Shown in pieces: positions 26,675-35,789 of a stretch of 64,000 bases of DNA. The stretch covers positions 434,001-498,000 of the forward strand of contig NZ_SNXB01000003.1 in assembly GCF_004362055.1 (NCBI RefSeq), in the 5' to 3' direction. The notes beneath the pieces were generated by a model. It searched no databases and was not told where the DNA came from. It saw only the letters and a list, made by a program, of their open reading frames with translations. Numbering within the stretch: the stretch's first letter is position 1; each line of letters begins with the position of its first letter. The DNA comes from Flavobacterium sp. 245 (GTDB taxonomy: Bacteria > Bacteroidota > Bacteroidia > Flavobacteriales > Flavobacteriaceae). A program made the translations under genes and the position numbers.

Positions 26675-27838
26675 TTACTCAATTTTTACAATTTGCCCCC
26701 TGTCATTTCGCGAATTGCTTCCAATAATAAAATTTGTGTTTTTGGGGAAAATCTTAAAAGTAACGTTCTTATCTTTAAGAGTTTCTATGATTTTGATACA
26801 TTTTTTGAATGAAACGTACTGATTATCCAAAATAATCTCAACCTTTTTTCCCTTAAAAACGTGGCACGAATTTACCATTTTTTCTTTTTTGAAATCTAAA
26901 AACTGTACTTTATTTTTTAGAATTGCAGGTAATTTTTCAGACAAAATACTATTTAAGGAATAAAAAATATACTTTTCTGGCAAAAGTTTTCGTTTTGGTT
27001 TTCCTTGAAACATTTTAAGAAAAGCGAAAAACCAAATCCCAATTTGAATAAAAGCGCTAAAAAAGAAGGATTTCTGAAAATGCTTTTGATAAAAAAAATT
27101 CATTGCTTCTTGAAAACGCTTCATGTATTTTTCGTCTTTAACGGTGCTTTCTCCTTTATAATGCAAAACTGTCGTTTCATGAAAATAATAATTTGGCTTT
27201 TGTTTTTGCAGCGCGCGATACGACAAATCAATATCATCAGCATACATAAAACAATTTTCATCAAATCCTTTTAAATCTGTATAAAGTTCACGCTCCATGA
27301 ACATAAATGCACCAACTAAAATCTCAACTTTTCCGGTTTGATTTTGGTCTAAATGCTGTGCGTAATATTGGTTGAAAAATTTCCATTTTGGAAAGATTTT
27401 ATACAACCCTAAAACTTTCGTAAAGGCAACCCAAGGCGTTGGAATACCGCGTTTGCTTTCGGGCAAAAAATTTCCAGTTCCGTCAATTAGTTTACACCCA
27501 ATTATCCCCAAGTCTTTTTTTTCTTCGGCGAAAGCCAAAATTTTAGTAAAAGTATCTTCTGCAACAACCGTATCAGGATTTAAAATACAAATATATTTTC
27601 CTTTTGCTTCTTTAACGGCAATGTTATTCCCTTTCGGAAATCCGAAATTTTCTTCATTTTGAATAAATTTTATCGAAGGAAATCGTTCCATCATCATCAA
27701 GCAGGAATCATCTGCTGAATTATTATCAACAACGATAATTTCACCATCAAGCATAGTAATGGCTTCCTGAACACTTAAAACGCACTGTTCCAGAAAGTAT
27801 CTTACATTATAATTAAGAATTATTACCGATAATTGCAT
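26675..27838 (-). CDS. Glycosyltransferase family 2 (rhamnosyltransferase-like)
   Basis: 387 aa. GT-A domain in the first ~240 residues: SVIILNYNVRYFLEQCV, VDNNSADDS, ICILNPDTVV (DxD position) and ADDIDLSYR. A hydrophobic stretch near 265-285 suggests membrane association; the last ~100 residues are unassigned and basic. WbbL-like members add sugars to surface glycans. It is outside the capsule cluster. Confidence 0.87.
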   Translation of the reverse strand: MQLSVIILNYNVRYFLEQCVLSVQEAITMLDGEIIVVDNNSADDSCLMMMERFPSIKFIQNEENFGFPKGNNIAVKEAKGKYICILNPDTVVAEDTFTKILAFAEEKKDLGIIGCKLIDGTGNFLPESKRGIPTPWVAFTKVLGLYKIFPKWKFFNQYYAQHLDQNQTGKVEILVGAFMFMERELYTDLKGFDENCFMYADDIDLSYRALQKQKPNYYFHETTVLHYKGESTVKDEKYMKRFQEAMNFFYQKHFQKSFFFSAFIQIGIWFFAFLKMFQGKPKRKLLPEKYIFYSLNSILSEKLPAILKNKVQFLDFKKEKMVNSCHVFKGKKVEIILDNQYVSFKKCIKIIETLKDKNVTFKIFPKNTNFIIGSNSRNDRGQIVKIE

Positions 27839-27869
27839 GAAAATTTGAAACTGCTGATTTTTGGGGAAG

Positions 27870-29057
27870 TTAGAAATTTTCTGTTAAACCCAGTCGCAAA
27901 GACCAGTCGTTTTTACTTATTCCGTAATCCAAGGCTAAATTACTATTGTTTTTTTTGTTCCATTTAATTCGAACTCCCGTCCCGACAGCGGGATGCCATT
28001 TATCAAATTGATACGTATCAAGTTTTGAAACTGATGAAATATTAGCAAAAAACACAGCACCAAAAAAGCCATTTCTGGTTATATCCGTTCTATATTCCGT
28101 TTCAAAATAAATCAATGCGTTGCTGCGGTATCTGTTTTTTGTAAAGCCACGTCCCGTTTTTCCGTCACGATCCCAGCCAATACTCGGCAAATCAAGATAA
28201 TGCGGTTTTCCACCAAAAGTAGACCAATAAAAAGCCCTCGAAGCCCAAACACGATGTTTAGTTTTACTGAAGGAATGGTATTTTCGGGCATCAAAATATA
28301 AAGACTGCCATTTGTCACCGTTCACGCCACTTGTATTTATTCGTAAATCGGCTTCAATATACATTCCCTCTTCCGGATTCACGATGTTTTTTCTGGAATC
28401 ATACAAACCTTGAAAAGCAAATCCAAACGAGGTTTCATCTGAAAAATCCCCATTCATGTATTTAACGTAATCCGTCTCTTCATCGATATTAGAATCTTCA
28501 GAAATATTAGTGTAATTGTCATACAGAAAACCAATTCCCAACCTATAATTCCCAACAACTTTGCGCGTAATAAATTGATAAAAACGCCATTGCTGATAAT
28601 CTAAAGTCGACATTTCTTCTTTTGAGTTGTTATCCCCCAGTCCATAAGTCAGCTGCGGGTAAATCATATAACGATAGTCACCAATGAAATTCCATTTATT
28701 CTCTTTTGTATAAATATACGATTGAATAGGAAACACATATTGATTGCTGAAACTAAAATAAGGAGAAAAAGAAACCTGTGACATATTTGTGGTTTCATAA
28801 TCTTCACCTAAATAAAATGTAGTTAGGAAAGAAACAACCAACCCATTTGAATTGTTTGCCCCAACAGGAACTGGCAATAATGAAAAAGCCAGCTTTCGGT
28901 CCTTTCGTTCAGATATTGAATCACTTTTTTTTGTAAATATTTTATGAATAACATCTAAAATATCTTGGCTTTCCACAGCAGTACTATCATTTTGCGAATA
29001 ACAAAATGGTGAAATAAAAATTACAAACAAGATAAATTTTACTTTTAAACTATTCAT
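27870..29057 (-). CDS. BamA/TamA (Omp85-like) outer-membrane barrel protein
   Basis: 395 aa with a signal peptide (residues 1-21, ending SFCYSQ-like). The rest alternates aromatic beta-strands (YDSRKNIVNPEEGMYIEADLR, RVWASRAFYWSTFGGKPHY) and ends in a terminal F, the C-terminal signature of outer-membrane barrels. No POTRA domains fit in the ~60 residues before the barrel, so it resembles the short Bacteroidota surface-antigen branch rather than BamA itself. Confidence 0.82.
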   Translation of the reverse strand: MNSLKVKFILFVIFISPFCYSQNDSTAVESQDILDVIHKIFTKKSDSISERKDRKLAFSLLPVPVGANNSNGLVVSFLTTFYLGEDYETTNMSQVSFSPYFSFSNQYVFPIQSYIYTKENKWNFIGDYRYMIYPQLTYGLGDNNSKEEMSTLDYQQWRFYQFITRKVVGNYRLGIGFLYDNYTNISEDSNIDEETDYVKYMNGDFSDETSFGFAFQGLYDSRKNIVNPEEGMYIEADLRINTSGVNGDKWQSLYFDARKYHSFSKTKHRVWASRAFYWSTFGGKPHYLDLPSIGWDRDGKTGRGFTKNRYRSNALIYFETEYRTDITRNGFFGAVFFANISSVSKLDTYQFDKWHPAVGTGVRIKWNKKNNSNLALDYGISKNDWSLRLGLTENF

Positions 29058-29208
29058 TAAAAAGACTTTAAGAATGCATTCTTACAAATTTAGAATTTTA
29101 TTAAGACAATAACATTTATTTTAAAAAGATTTACAGTGAGAAAATTAAATACCTAAGAAAAAGTATCTTTGAAAGAATGAAAGTGAATTTCAAAAAATAA
29201 TCGATTCT

Positions 29209-29766
29209 ATGATTCGTCCCCTCTTAATATGTTTTGTGCTTTTCTTTTTTACCTCGAGTTTTATTTGGGAAGGTACAGATCTTGTTAAATCAAACACTTG
29301 GTTTATTGCAGGTCCGGTAGCAGAAAACCAAGAAATCATCAACGCTGTTCGCGAGAAAGAAGGCATTATACGTGTAACAGCTAAAGATTTTCCAGTAGGA
29401 GAAATTGAACTGAATGTTACTATTATTCCATCAGAAACAAACGAAGGAATTCCGAAAAATCTATCTGAGAATTCTGGTTTTGTAACAATAATTTATAAAT
29501 CAACTCAGTTAATAAAACTGCAGGCACGGGAAGGAAATACCGAAGGAACTGGCTGTATTCATGGTGGCTCGCATCCGATGGTAGATTTACCCGCATCTCC
29601 AAAACATTTTACCACATTACAAATTCCTTGGAAAAACTTCAAACAAGACGGGCTAGCTGACGGAAAACTTTTGAATATTCACAATCTGTGCAAATTCAAC
29701 TTTGTAAATTACAAACCAGTTTCTGGAGCTTTATTAGAAATTAAATCTGTTATAATTCAAAATTAA
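29209..29766 (+). CDS. Secreted protein of unknown function
   Basis: 185 aa with a signal peptide (MIRPLLICFVLFFFTSS). Beta-rich mature part with SGFVTIIYKSTQLIKLQAREG and FTTLQIPWKNFKQDG, which recalls a carbohydrate-binding-type jelly roll, but I cannot name a family. A TATCTTTG -7 element is at 29164-29171. The next gene starts 4 bp after its stop, so the two form an operon. Confidence 0.65.
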   Translation: MIRPLLICFVLFFFTSSFIWEGTDLVKSNTWFIAGPVAENQEIINAVREKEGIIRVTAKDFPVGEIELNVTIIPSETNEGIPKNLSENSGFVTIIYKSTQLIKLQAREGNTEGTGCIHGGSHPMVDLPASPKHFTTLQIPWKNFKQDGLADGKLLNIHNLCKFNFVNYKPVSGALLEIKSVIIQN

Positions 29767-29770
29767 AAAC

Positions 29771-30166
29771 ATGAAAATAAAACTTTTGCTTTTAATGACT
29801 TCCTTATTTTTCAATTTCGGCTACAGCCAAAAAAAATCTGTCACTCCAAAAATAGATATTAATGGCGTTTGGACAGATATTAATTCTGGTGTATCAAATG
29901 CAGTAGCCATTATCTCCGAACAAAACGGAAAAGTCATTTTCTCTCATTATTTAGAATGGAATGGGCAAAAATTTGTAGAAAGCGGCACTGGAAAACGAAT
30001 TGGAAATACAATTACCTATACAGTAAATGTGACTTTACCAATTGATGGTTGGGCGACTGCCGGAACGCATACTTTAATTCTATCTGAAGATGGAAATACT
30101 CTCGAAGGAACTTTTGTTGATAATAAAGGTCGGAATGGGCCAATCGCGTTTAAGCGAGTTAGGTGA
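29771..30166 (+). CDS. Small secreted protein, unknown function
   Basis: 131 aa with a signal peptide (MKIKLLLLMTSLFFNFGYSQ). The mature ~110 residues look like one small beta-barrel (INGVWTDINSG, NGKVIFSHYLEWNG, GNTLEGTFVDNKG), similar to lipocalin-like short proteins. Co-transcribed with the preceding secreted protein. Confidence 0.65.
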   Translation: MKIKLLLLMTSLFFNFGYSQKKSVTPKIDINGVWTDINSGVSNAVAIISEQNGKVIFSHYLEWNGQKFVESGTGKRIGNTITYTVNVTLPIDGWATAGTHTLILSEDGNTLEGTFVDNKGRNGPIAFKRVR

Positions 30167-30171
30167 GTTTT

Positions 30172-30262
30172 GTTTCAGGTTTCAGGTTTCAGGTTTCAGG
30201 TTTCAAGTTTCAAGTTTCAAGTTTCAGGTTTTGTGCTGAACTTGAAACCTGAAACCTGACCC
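30172..30262. repeat. 7-bp tandem repeat followed by its inverse
   Basis: Eight tandem copies of TTTCAGG/TTTCAAG (about 30173-30230), then the complement CTTGAAACCTGAAACCTGA at 30241-30259. It can form a hairpin between convergent genes and would be prone to copy-number slippage. Confidence 0.75.
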
Positions 30263-30307
30263 GAGGCTGGAAGCCGAATTGGCGGAGCAAACGTGAAACC
30301 ATTCCCT

Positions 30308-31480
30308 CTACAAATGCAGCTGAATTTTATATCTGTTGCAAATTTTCATAACCAAAAGCATAATCGTCGAAAAAACTAAGGACCAGATAATTCCTGGAAT
30401 TCCTTCGCGGAAATAATCGGGAATTATATGAATATTAAAAGCCAGATTGAAATAATAGATTACACCCGGCAAAATATAAATCAAAAGCGGATTTGCGGCG
30501 GCGGGCATAAAAAATTCGCTCCACTTTGTTTGCTTTTTAATTTCCATAAGCCAATACAGAAAATAAAATAATACTGTACAAATTGTTGCCGAAAACATTG
30601 TCCATGACGGAGTTCCTTTAATTTTTGAAATTCCAAAGTAAGGTCTAAGCCAATAACCGACAATAAAAAATAAAACTGCAAAACCAATTACTGGCCAATT
30701 AATTTTGGTTTCGATTTTCTTATCAAAAAACAATAACGAAATAACAACTCCTGCACTAACTAAAGAAGCATGTGTTAAGTGTCCAGCTATAAAACTTAGC
30801 CAGAATGATTGTTGTATTATAGAGCCTTCGATTAAATTCAGTGAATTTGCTGTAACACAAAAAATTAAAAAGACAATCATTGCCCATAATTTACCCCAAA
30901 CTAGCCAATAATAAACAACGGTAAAAAGATACGCCCATCCAATAAGACCAAGAATTCCCCACCATTTTGGAGTCATTCCTCTTTCGCCTGTATCCTGAAT
31001 ATAAAGAAAATATAGAACAGCCAAAACCAGCATTCCACCATACTGAAGTGTATATTTTAGCCAGATTGAAAAATCCTTCGAATATTTATTCCAAATCGGA
31101 ATTGGCATTGCATAAGCCAATAATCCCCAAAAAGCAGGTGCGATCAACATTTTTGAGGCATCATAACCATATTCGGCATTTACCATAAAAACACCAATAA
31201 TAATCAAAGCCAATGCCCTTTTAAGTGTATGAGTCCAAATCGTTTTAGGGCTATCTCCTTTTATTAACCGAGCATTAAAGGCAAATGGAATTGACATTCC
31301 TACAATAAACAAAAAAGCAGGAAAAACTAAATCAACAAAAGTCATTGCATCAGCATCGGCTGGCATATGCTTCATCCATTGAGGCACATTTTTTACACTT
31401 GCCAGCTCATTTACAAAAATCATTACAAAAATGGTAATTCCTCGCAAAGCATCGATAGAAACAATTCTTTTATTATACAA
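30308..31480 (-). CDS. NagX/YeiB-like membrane acyltransferase (DUF5009 type)
   Basis: 390 aa, ~10 membrane segments. RIVSIDALRGITIFVMIFVNE and TFVDLVFPAFLFIVGMSIPFAF place it in the same family as the protein at 14997-16268, but sequences differ enough to be separate subfamilies. Role probably acyl transfer to a sugar at the membrane; unproven. Confidence 0.82.
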   Translation of the reverse strand: MYNKRIVSIDALRGITIFVMIFVNELASVKNVPQWMKHMPADADAMTFVDLVFPAFLFIVGMSIPFAFNARLIKGDSPKTIWTHTLKRALALIIIGVFMVNAEYGYDASKMLIAPAFWGLLAYAMPIPIWNKYSKDFSIWLKYTLQYGGMLVLAVLYFLYIQDTGERGMTPKWWGILGLIGWAYLFTVVYYWLVWGKLWAMIVFLIFCVTANSLNLIEGSIIQQSFWLSFIAGHLTHASLVSAGVVISLLFFDKKIETKINWPVIGFAVLFFIVGYWLRPYFGISKIKGTPSWTMFSATICTVLFYFLYWLMEIKKQTKWSEFFMPAAANPLLIYILPGVIYYFNLAFNIHIIPDYFREGIPGIIWSLVFSTIMLLVMKICNRYKIQLHL

Positions 31481-31637
31481 ATTTTCTTTAATTTTTATAA
31501 AATATTAAATTATTAGCAGAAACAAATATAAAATAATACCTGAGATAGAAAAATTAGATTGCCACTCAAAATCTATATTATAAAAAGTTTACCATTTTGA
31601 GTTCGAAAATATAGAGTAGTTTACTTACTTTTGCAGC

Positions 31638-32381
31638 ATGTTATCATTCTTAAAATCAAAACCGTATTTAAAGGACCTTCTAGCTGGTAATTATGTTGAT
31701 ATCCATTCACATTTATTGCCAGGAATCGATGATGGTGCAAAAACGATAGAAGACACAAACAGACTTGCAAAGTCTTTTGAAGAAATGGGCGTTGTTCAAT
31801 TTATTGCAACTCCTCATATTAGTCATTATATTTGGAATAATTCGCCCGAATCGATTATTGCCAAACATAAAGAAACTCAAATTTTACTGGAAGCCAAAAA
31901 TACTAAAATTCCATTTCAGGCTGCTGCAGAATATTTCATGGATGACTGGTTTGAAACCCATTTTCAAAACGAAAAGCTTTTGACATTAAAAGACAATTAT
32001 GTGTTAGTTGAAATGTCGTACATGAACGCACCAGTTCAATTATACAAAATTCTCTTTGATCTTCAGGTTGCGGGATATATCCCTGTTTTAGCACATCCTG
32101 AACGCTATTTATTTTATCATAAAAATTTCAATGAATATGATAAATTAAAAAAGGCTGGTTGTTTGTTTCAGCTTAACCTGCTTGCAACAGTTGGATATTA
32201 TGGCAGTGAAATCACAAAAATCGCCGACGAGCTTCTAAAAAAAGGAATGTATGATTTTGTCGGAACAGATGTACACCATAATAATCATATTGCATCATTC
32301 AATCAGAAAGTAAAAATTGACAATAATAACATTAAAGTTTTAAAAGAAATTATTGCAAACAATCAATTTTTCAAATTCTGA
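31638..32381 (+). CDS. Tyrosine-protein phosphatase CpsB/YwqE (PHP domain)
   Basis: 247 aa. PHP-type metal-binding motifs: YVDIHSHLLPGIDDGAKT at the start, ATPHISHY, LAHPERYLF and FVGTDVHHN. CpsB-type phosphatases dephosphorylate the BY-kinase that controls capsule chain length; that kinase gene is the convergent neighbour at 32465. A TACTTTTG -7 element ends 4 bp before the ATG, implying a very short leader. Confidence 0.9.
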   Translation: MLSFLKSKPYLKDLLAGNYVDIHSHLLPGIDDGAKTIEDTNRLAKSFEEMGVVQFIATPHISHYIWNNSPESIIAKHKETQILLEAKNTKIPFQAAAEYFMDDWFETHFQNEKLLTLKDNYVLVEMSYMNAPVQLYKILFDLQVAGYIPVLAHPERYLFYHKNFNEYDKLKKAGCLFQLNLLATVGYYGSEITKIADELLKKGMYDFVGTDVHHNNHIASFNQKVKIDNNNIKVLKEIIANNQFFKF

Positions 32382-32409
32382 CCCCAATTGATTTAAAACT
32401 AAAAATACT

Positions 32410-32451
32410 GCATAAAAAAACGGCTCAAGTAATTGAGCCGTTTTTTTATGC
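32410..32451. terminator. Bidirectional terminator between cpsB-like and wzc-like genes
   Basis: Perfect 19-bp stem (32410-32428 with 32433-32451; core AACGGCTCAA) with T-runs on both strands between convergent genes. Confidence 0.85.
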
Positions 32452-32464
32452 AATCTTCTTTTTA

Positions 32465-34864
32465 TTACTTAGAGATTAACTTTTTGTACCAAGGTTTTTT
32501 CTCTACTCGTACACCATAACCATAGCCATATCCATAACCTTTTGTAGAATCTGTATCATTAAGGACGATACACATATTAGGTAATTTCTTCTCTTTATAG
32601 AAAGTGTTAGCGATATTCAACATACGCTTTTCTAATACGTTCGCACGCATTACATATACAAAAGTATCCGCGTTTTTAGCAATTAATAGGGTATCTGTAA
32701 CCAAGCTAACTGGCGCCGTATCTACAATAATATAATCATACTCTTTTTTAAGTTCTGCAAAAAGCTGATCCACTTTATTGCTCATCAATAATTCAGCCGG
32801 ATTTGGCGGAATCACACCTGATGGCAGGATAAAGAAATTCTTGTAGCCTTCGTGTTTAATAATATAATCTCTAACATCTTTATCAGTTGATGACAAATAA
32901 TTAGTCAAACCTACGCTTGGCACATTGATATACTCACCAAACTTTGGATTACGAATATCAGAACCAACCAATAAAACACGTCGACCAGATAAAGCAAAAG
33001 TTGCTGCAAGATTTACGGATATAAAAGTTTTACCTTCTGAAGGGAAAGTTGATGTTACAAAAACAGTTTTTGCAATTCCTTCAGGAACTTTGGTAAGCAT
33101 AAACTCCAAGTTCGTTCGCACAATACGAATTGCCTCTGCAGAACTTGTCCTGCTTTCTGATTTAATTAATTCAGCAATATCATCTGAAGTTGGTACATCT
33201 CCAATAAATGGAATTTGTGTTTTTCCTTCAAGATCCAATTTGCTCTTAATTTTTGTATCTAATAAGTCATTCCCATAAATGACACCAAACGGAATCAATA
33301 ATCCTAAAAGCATTCCAGCCAAATAAATAATTTTTTTCTTTGGACTAATTGGGTCTTTATCTGCTTTTGCGACGTCAATTACTCGAGCATTAGGTTCTGT
33401 TGCAGACAACGAAATGGCAGTTTCTTCACGTTTTTGAAGTAAATACAAATACAATTCTTCTTTAACTTTTTGCTGTCTAGCAATTACTCTAAACTGACGT
33501 TCTTGCACAGGAATTTTACCAATTTTACTGTTTAAAATTCCTTCTTGGCTTTTTATATCACGATTTTGAATTTGCAAATTAGACTGCATACGTCTCAAGC
33601 TTGCTGCAACATTTGATTTTAAAGATGAAATTTCTTGGTTTAATTTAACCACAGAAGGATTTTCTTCAGTGGCAGATTTTAAAATTCTGTTGCGATCTAA
33701 AACTAACTGATTGTAAGACGAAATTAACCCGCTTGCATCAGCATTATCAGAAATCATATTAGTTGGCAGCAAATCGGAATTCGTGCTTTTTTTAATAAAA
33801 TCTAAAAGTGAAGAAACAACATTTAATTGAATTTCCGTTTCAACTCCTTTTTTATCATACTCCGTTGAACCTTCAATAAAAAGTTTTGCTTCTGATTCAA
33901 TATCTGTAAGTTTGTTGCTTTTTTTAAATGTTTCTACATCTTGTTCAACACCATCTAATTCCTGAGCTATTAATGCTAATCTGCTTGCAATAAACTTAGA
34001 CGTGTTTTCTGAAATATAATTTTTATCTTCCGCCGCATCTTCATTGTAGATCTGAATCATATTATCCAAGAAGTCTTCCGCTTTTTTAGATACAGGATCA
34101 GAAATAGAAACACTAACTACACTACTCGTTTTACTAATAGGATCAACTTTTAATTTTTTTCTGAACCCTTCCGTTAAATCATCTAAGGTTTGTATAACTA
34201 TTAGTATATTTTTAAATTTGCCATCTTTATTTTTCTCATAAAATTGAGTCTTCGTAACTACCAACGTACCAAATCGAGTGCTAATTTTTTCTCCAAATTT
34301 AAACTCTTTTTTTGCAGACAAGATAACATTTTCATCATCTAAACCAATTACATTGTCTTTTTCTGTTTCTAATTGAAAAGAATTATCATTCAAAAGATTA
34401 CACTTAAAAACTACATCAGCTTTATCAAATGAACTAGTTTTATTGATAAAAAATGCCTTTATAGGAGATTTTGCATATATATCAAGATCAATAACTTTAC
34501 CAGTTACGAATAAGCTAACATTTAGATTTAGCTTCTTTATTGTGCTTTCTACTAATGTTCTAGACTTTAAAATTTCAATTTCATTATCAACGTTGTTTAT
34601 CATACTTCCACCAATTCCTAGATCAGCAAAAGCCGACAATTCAGAAAGCATACCACCTTTTTTCTCGTCTTTAACAAGTATTGTAGTCGTTGCTTCAAAA
34701 CTTGGTACTGTATATCTTAAATATAAAAAAGATAAAACCAATCCCAAAAAAATACTTAATAAAAACCAACGCCAATGAATTAAATACTTATCTAATTGTT
34801 CTCTAAGATTAAAATCTTCAGTTTCATCATCGATAATATCATTATAAAAATCTTGTTTATGCAT
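32465..34864 (-). CDS. Wzc-like polysaccharide co-polymerase/BY-kinase
   Basis: 799 aa. N-terminal membrane segment and Wzz domain (~20-120), long periplasmic coiled-coil part (~260-480), second membrane segment (~515-535; IIYLAGMLLGLLIPFGVIYG), then a BY-kinase domain with Walker A STFPSEGKTFISVNLA, Walker A' LLVGSDIRNP and Walker B YIIVDTAP. The C-terminal tail is YGYGYGYG followed by VRVEKKPWY, the tyrosine cluster for autophosphorylation. It controls export and length of the capsule polymer, with the Wza-like protein encoded just upstream. Confidence 0.93.
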   Translation of the reverse strand: MHKQDFYNDIIDDETEDFNLREQLDKYLIHWRWFLLSIFLGLVLSFLYLRYTVPSFEATTTILVKDEKKGGMLSELSAFADLGIGGSMINNVDNEIEILKSRTLVESTIKKLNLNVSLFVTGKVIDLDIYAKSPIKAFFINKTSSFDKADVVFKCNLLNDNSFQLETEKDNVIGLDDENVILSAKKEFKFGEKISTRFGTLVVTKTQFYEKNKDGKFKNILIVIQTLDDLTEGFRKKLKVDPISKTSSVVSVSISDPVSKKAEDFLDNMIQIYNEDAAEDKNYISENTSKFIASRLALIAQELDGVEQDVETFKKSNKLTDIESEAKLFIEGSTEYDKKGVETEIQLNVVSSLLDFIKKSTNSDLLPTNMISDNADASGLISSYNQLVLDRNRILKSATEENPSVVKLNQEISSLKSNVAASLRRMQSNLQIQNRDIKSQEGILNSKIGKIPVQERQFRVIARQQKVKEELYLYLLQKREETAISLSATEPNARVIDVAKADKDPISPKKKIIYLAGMLLGLLIPFGVIYGNDLLDTKIKSKLDLEGKTQIPFIGDVPTSDDIAELIKSESRTSSAEAIRIVRTNLEFMLTKVPEGIAKTVFVTSTFPSEGKTFISVNLAATFALSGRRVLLVGSDIRNPKFGEYINVPSVGLTNYLSSTDKDVRDYIIKHEGYKNFFILPSGVIPPNPAELLMSNKVDQLFAELKKEYDYIIVDTAPVSLVTDTLLIAKNADTFVYVMRANVLEKRMLNIANTFYKEKKLPNMCIVLNDTDSTKGYGYGYGYGVRVEKKPWYKKLISK

Positions 34865-34873
34865 TTTAATATT

Positions 34874-35665
34874 TTATTTAAAAATTAGAACAGAAAGCGA
34901 TACTAATATCGAAATTGCAGATATAATTACCGACGTATTTGGACCGACTGCAGATGAGTTGATTCGGGTTTTATTTGGCTCAACATAGACTACGTCATTT
35001 TGAGATAGATAGTAAAAAGGAGAATTAATAAAATCCGATTTAGTTATATCTACTCTATTATATGACTTTACACCATCTACTTCTCTGATAACCAAAATAT
35101 TATCTCTACGCCCATAAATTGTTAAATCTTTGGCCATACTTAATGCTTCAACTAAAGTAACTCTTTCTGATGTTATCGGATAAGTTCCTGGTAAATTTAC
35201 TTCACCTTGTAAAGAAATTTTAAAATTCATTATACGAAGATTAATAATTGGATTCTTAATGTAGGTACCTATTTTTTCTTGCAACATCTTAAGAGCTTCA
35301 GTTCGTGTAAGTCCACTCACTTTTAATTTTCCAATAACAGGGAATTCAATATTACCGCTTTGATCCACCAAATACAATTGAACTGTTTCTTGGCCTCTCG
35401 TAACATCTAATCTGTTATTATTTGTTGTACTATAAGTTCTTAAATTAAATGGAATCGCTACTTCAGGATCATCAGCTGAAACTAAAATCATTAACAAATC
35501 ATCAGGCTGGAGTTTAATTTCATAAGAATTTGCGTTTTGCTGCGCAGTCATTCCATCGATATTTTGATAATACACAACATCTTTTTTGGATCCACAAGAA
35601 AAAAACAAGAATAAAAGCATTAAAAAACTAAATGTTTTTATAAAAAAGGAAGAATTCAATTTCAT
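34874..35665 (-). CDS. Wza-like polysaccharide export lipoprotein
   Basis: 263 aa. SPII lipobox (LFLFFSCGSKKD). Poly_export domain (LQPDDLLMILVSADDPEVAIPF) and SLBB domain (ISLQGEVNLPGTYPI), with a C-terminal hydrophobic helix (VIISAISILVSLSVLIFK), as in Bacteroidota Wza forms. It forms the outer-membrane channel for the capsule. Nine bases separate it from the wzc-like gene. Confidence 0.93.
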   Translation of the reverse strand: MKLNSSFFIKTFSFLMLLFLFFSCGSKKDVVYYQNIDGMTAQQNANSYEIKLQPDDLLMILVSADDPEVAIPFNLRTYSTTNNNRLDVTRGQETVQLYLVDQSGNIEFPVIGKLKVSGLTRTEALKMLQEKIGTYIKNPIINLRIMNFKISLQGEVNLPGTYPITSERVTLVEALSMAKDLTIYGRRDNILVIREVDGVKSYNRVDITKSDFINSPFYYLSQNDVVYVEPNKTRINSSAVGPNTSVIISAISILVSLSVLIFK

Positions 35666-35789
35666 TAGGTCTACAATTTACGGGGCAAATATAAGGATTA
35701 AAAAAATATTTATACAAAAGGCAAATGCACCTTTTATGTCAGGCATTGAGTTATAATGTTAGATTTCGGAAAAGTTCAAAACTATATAC

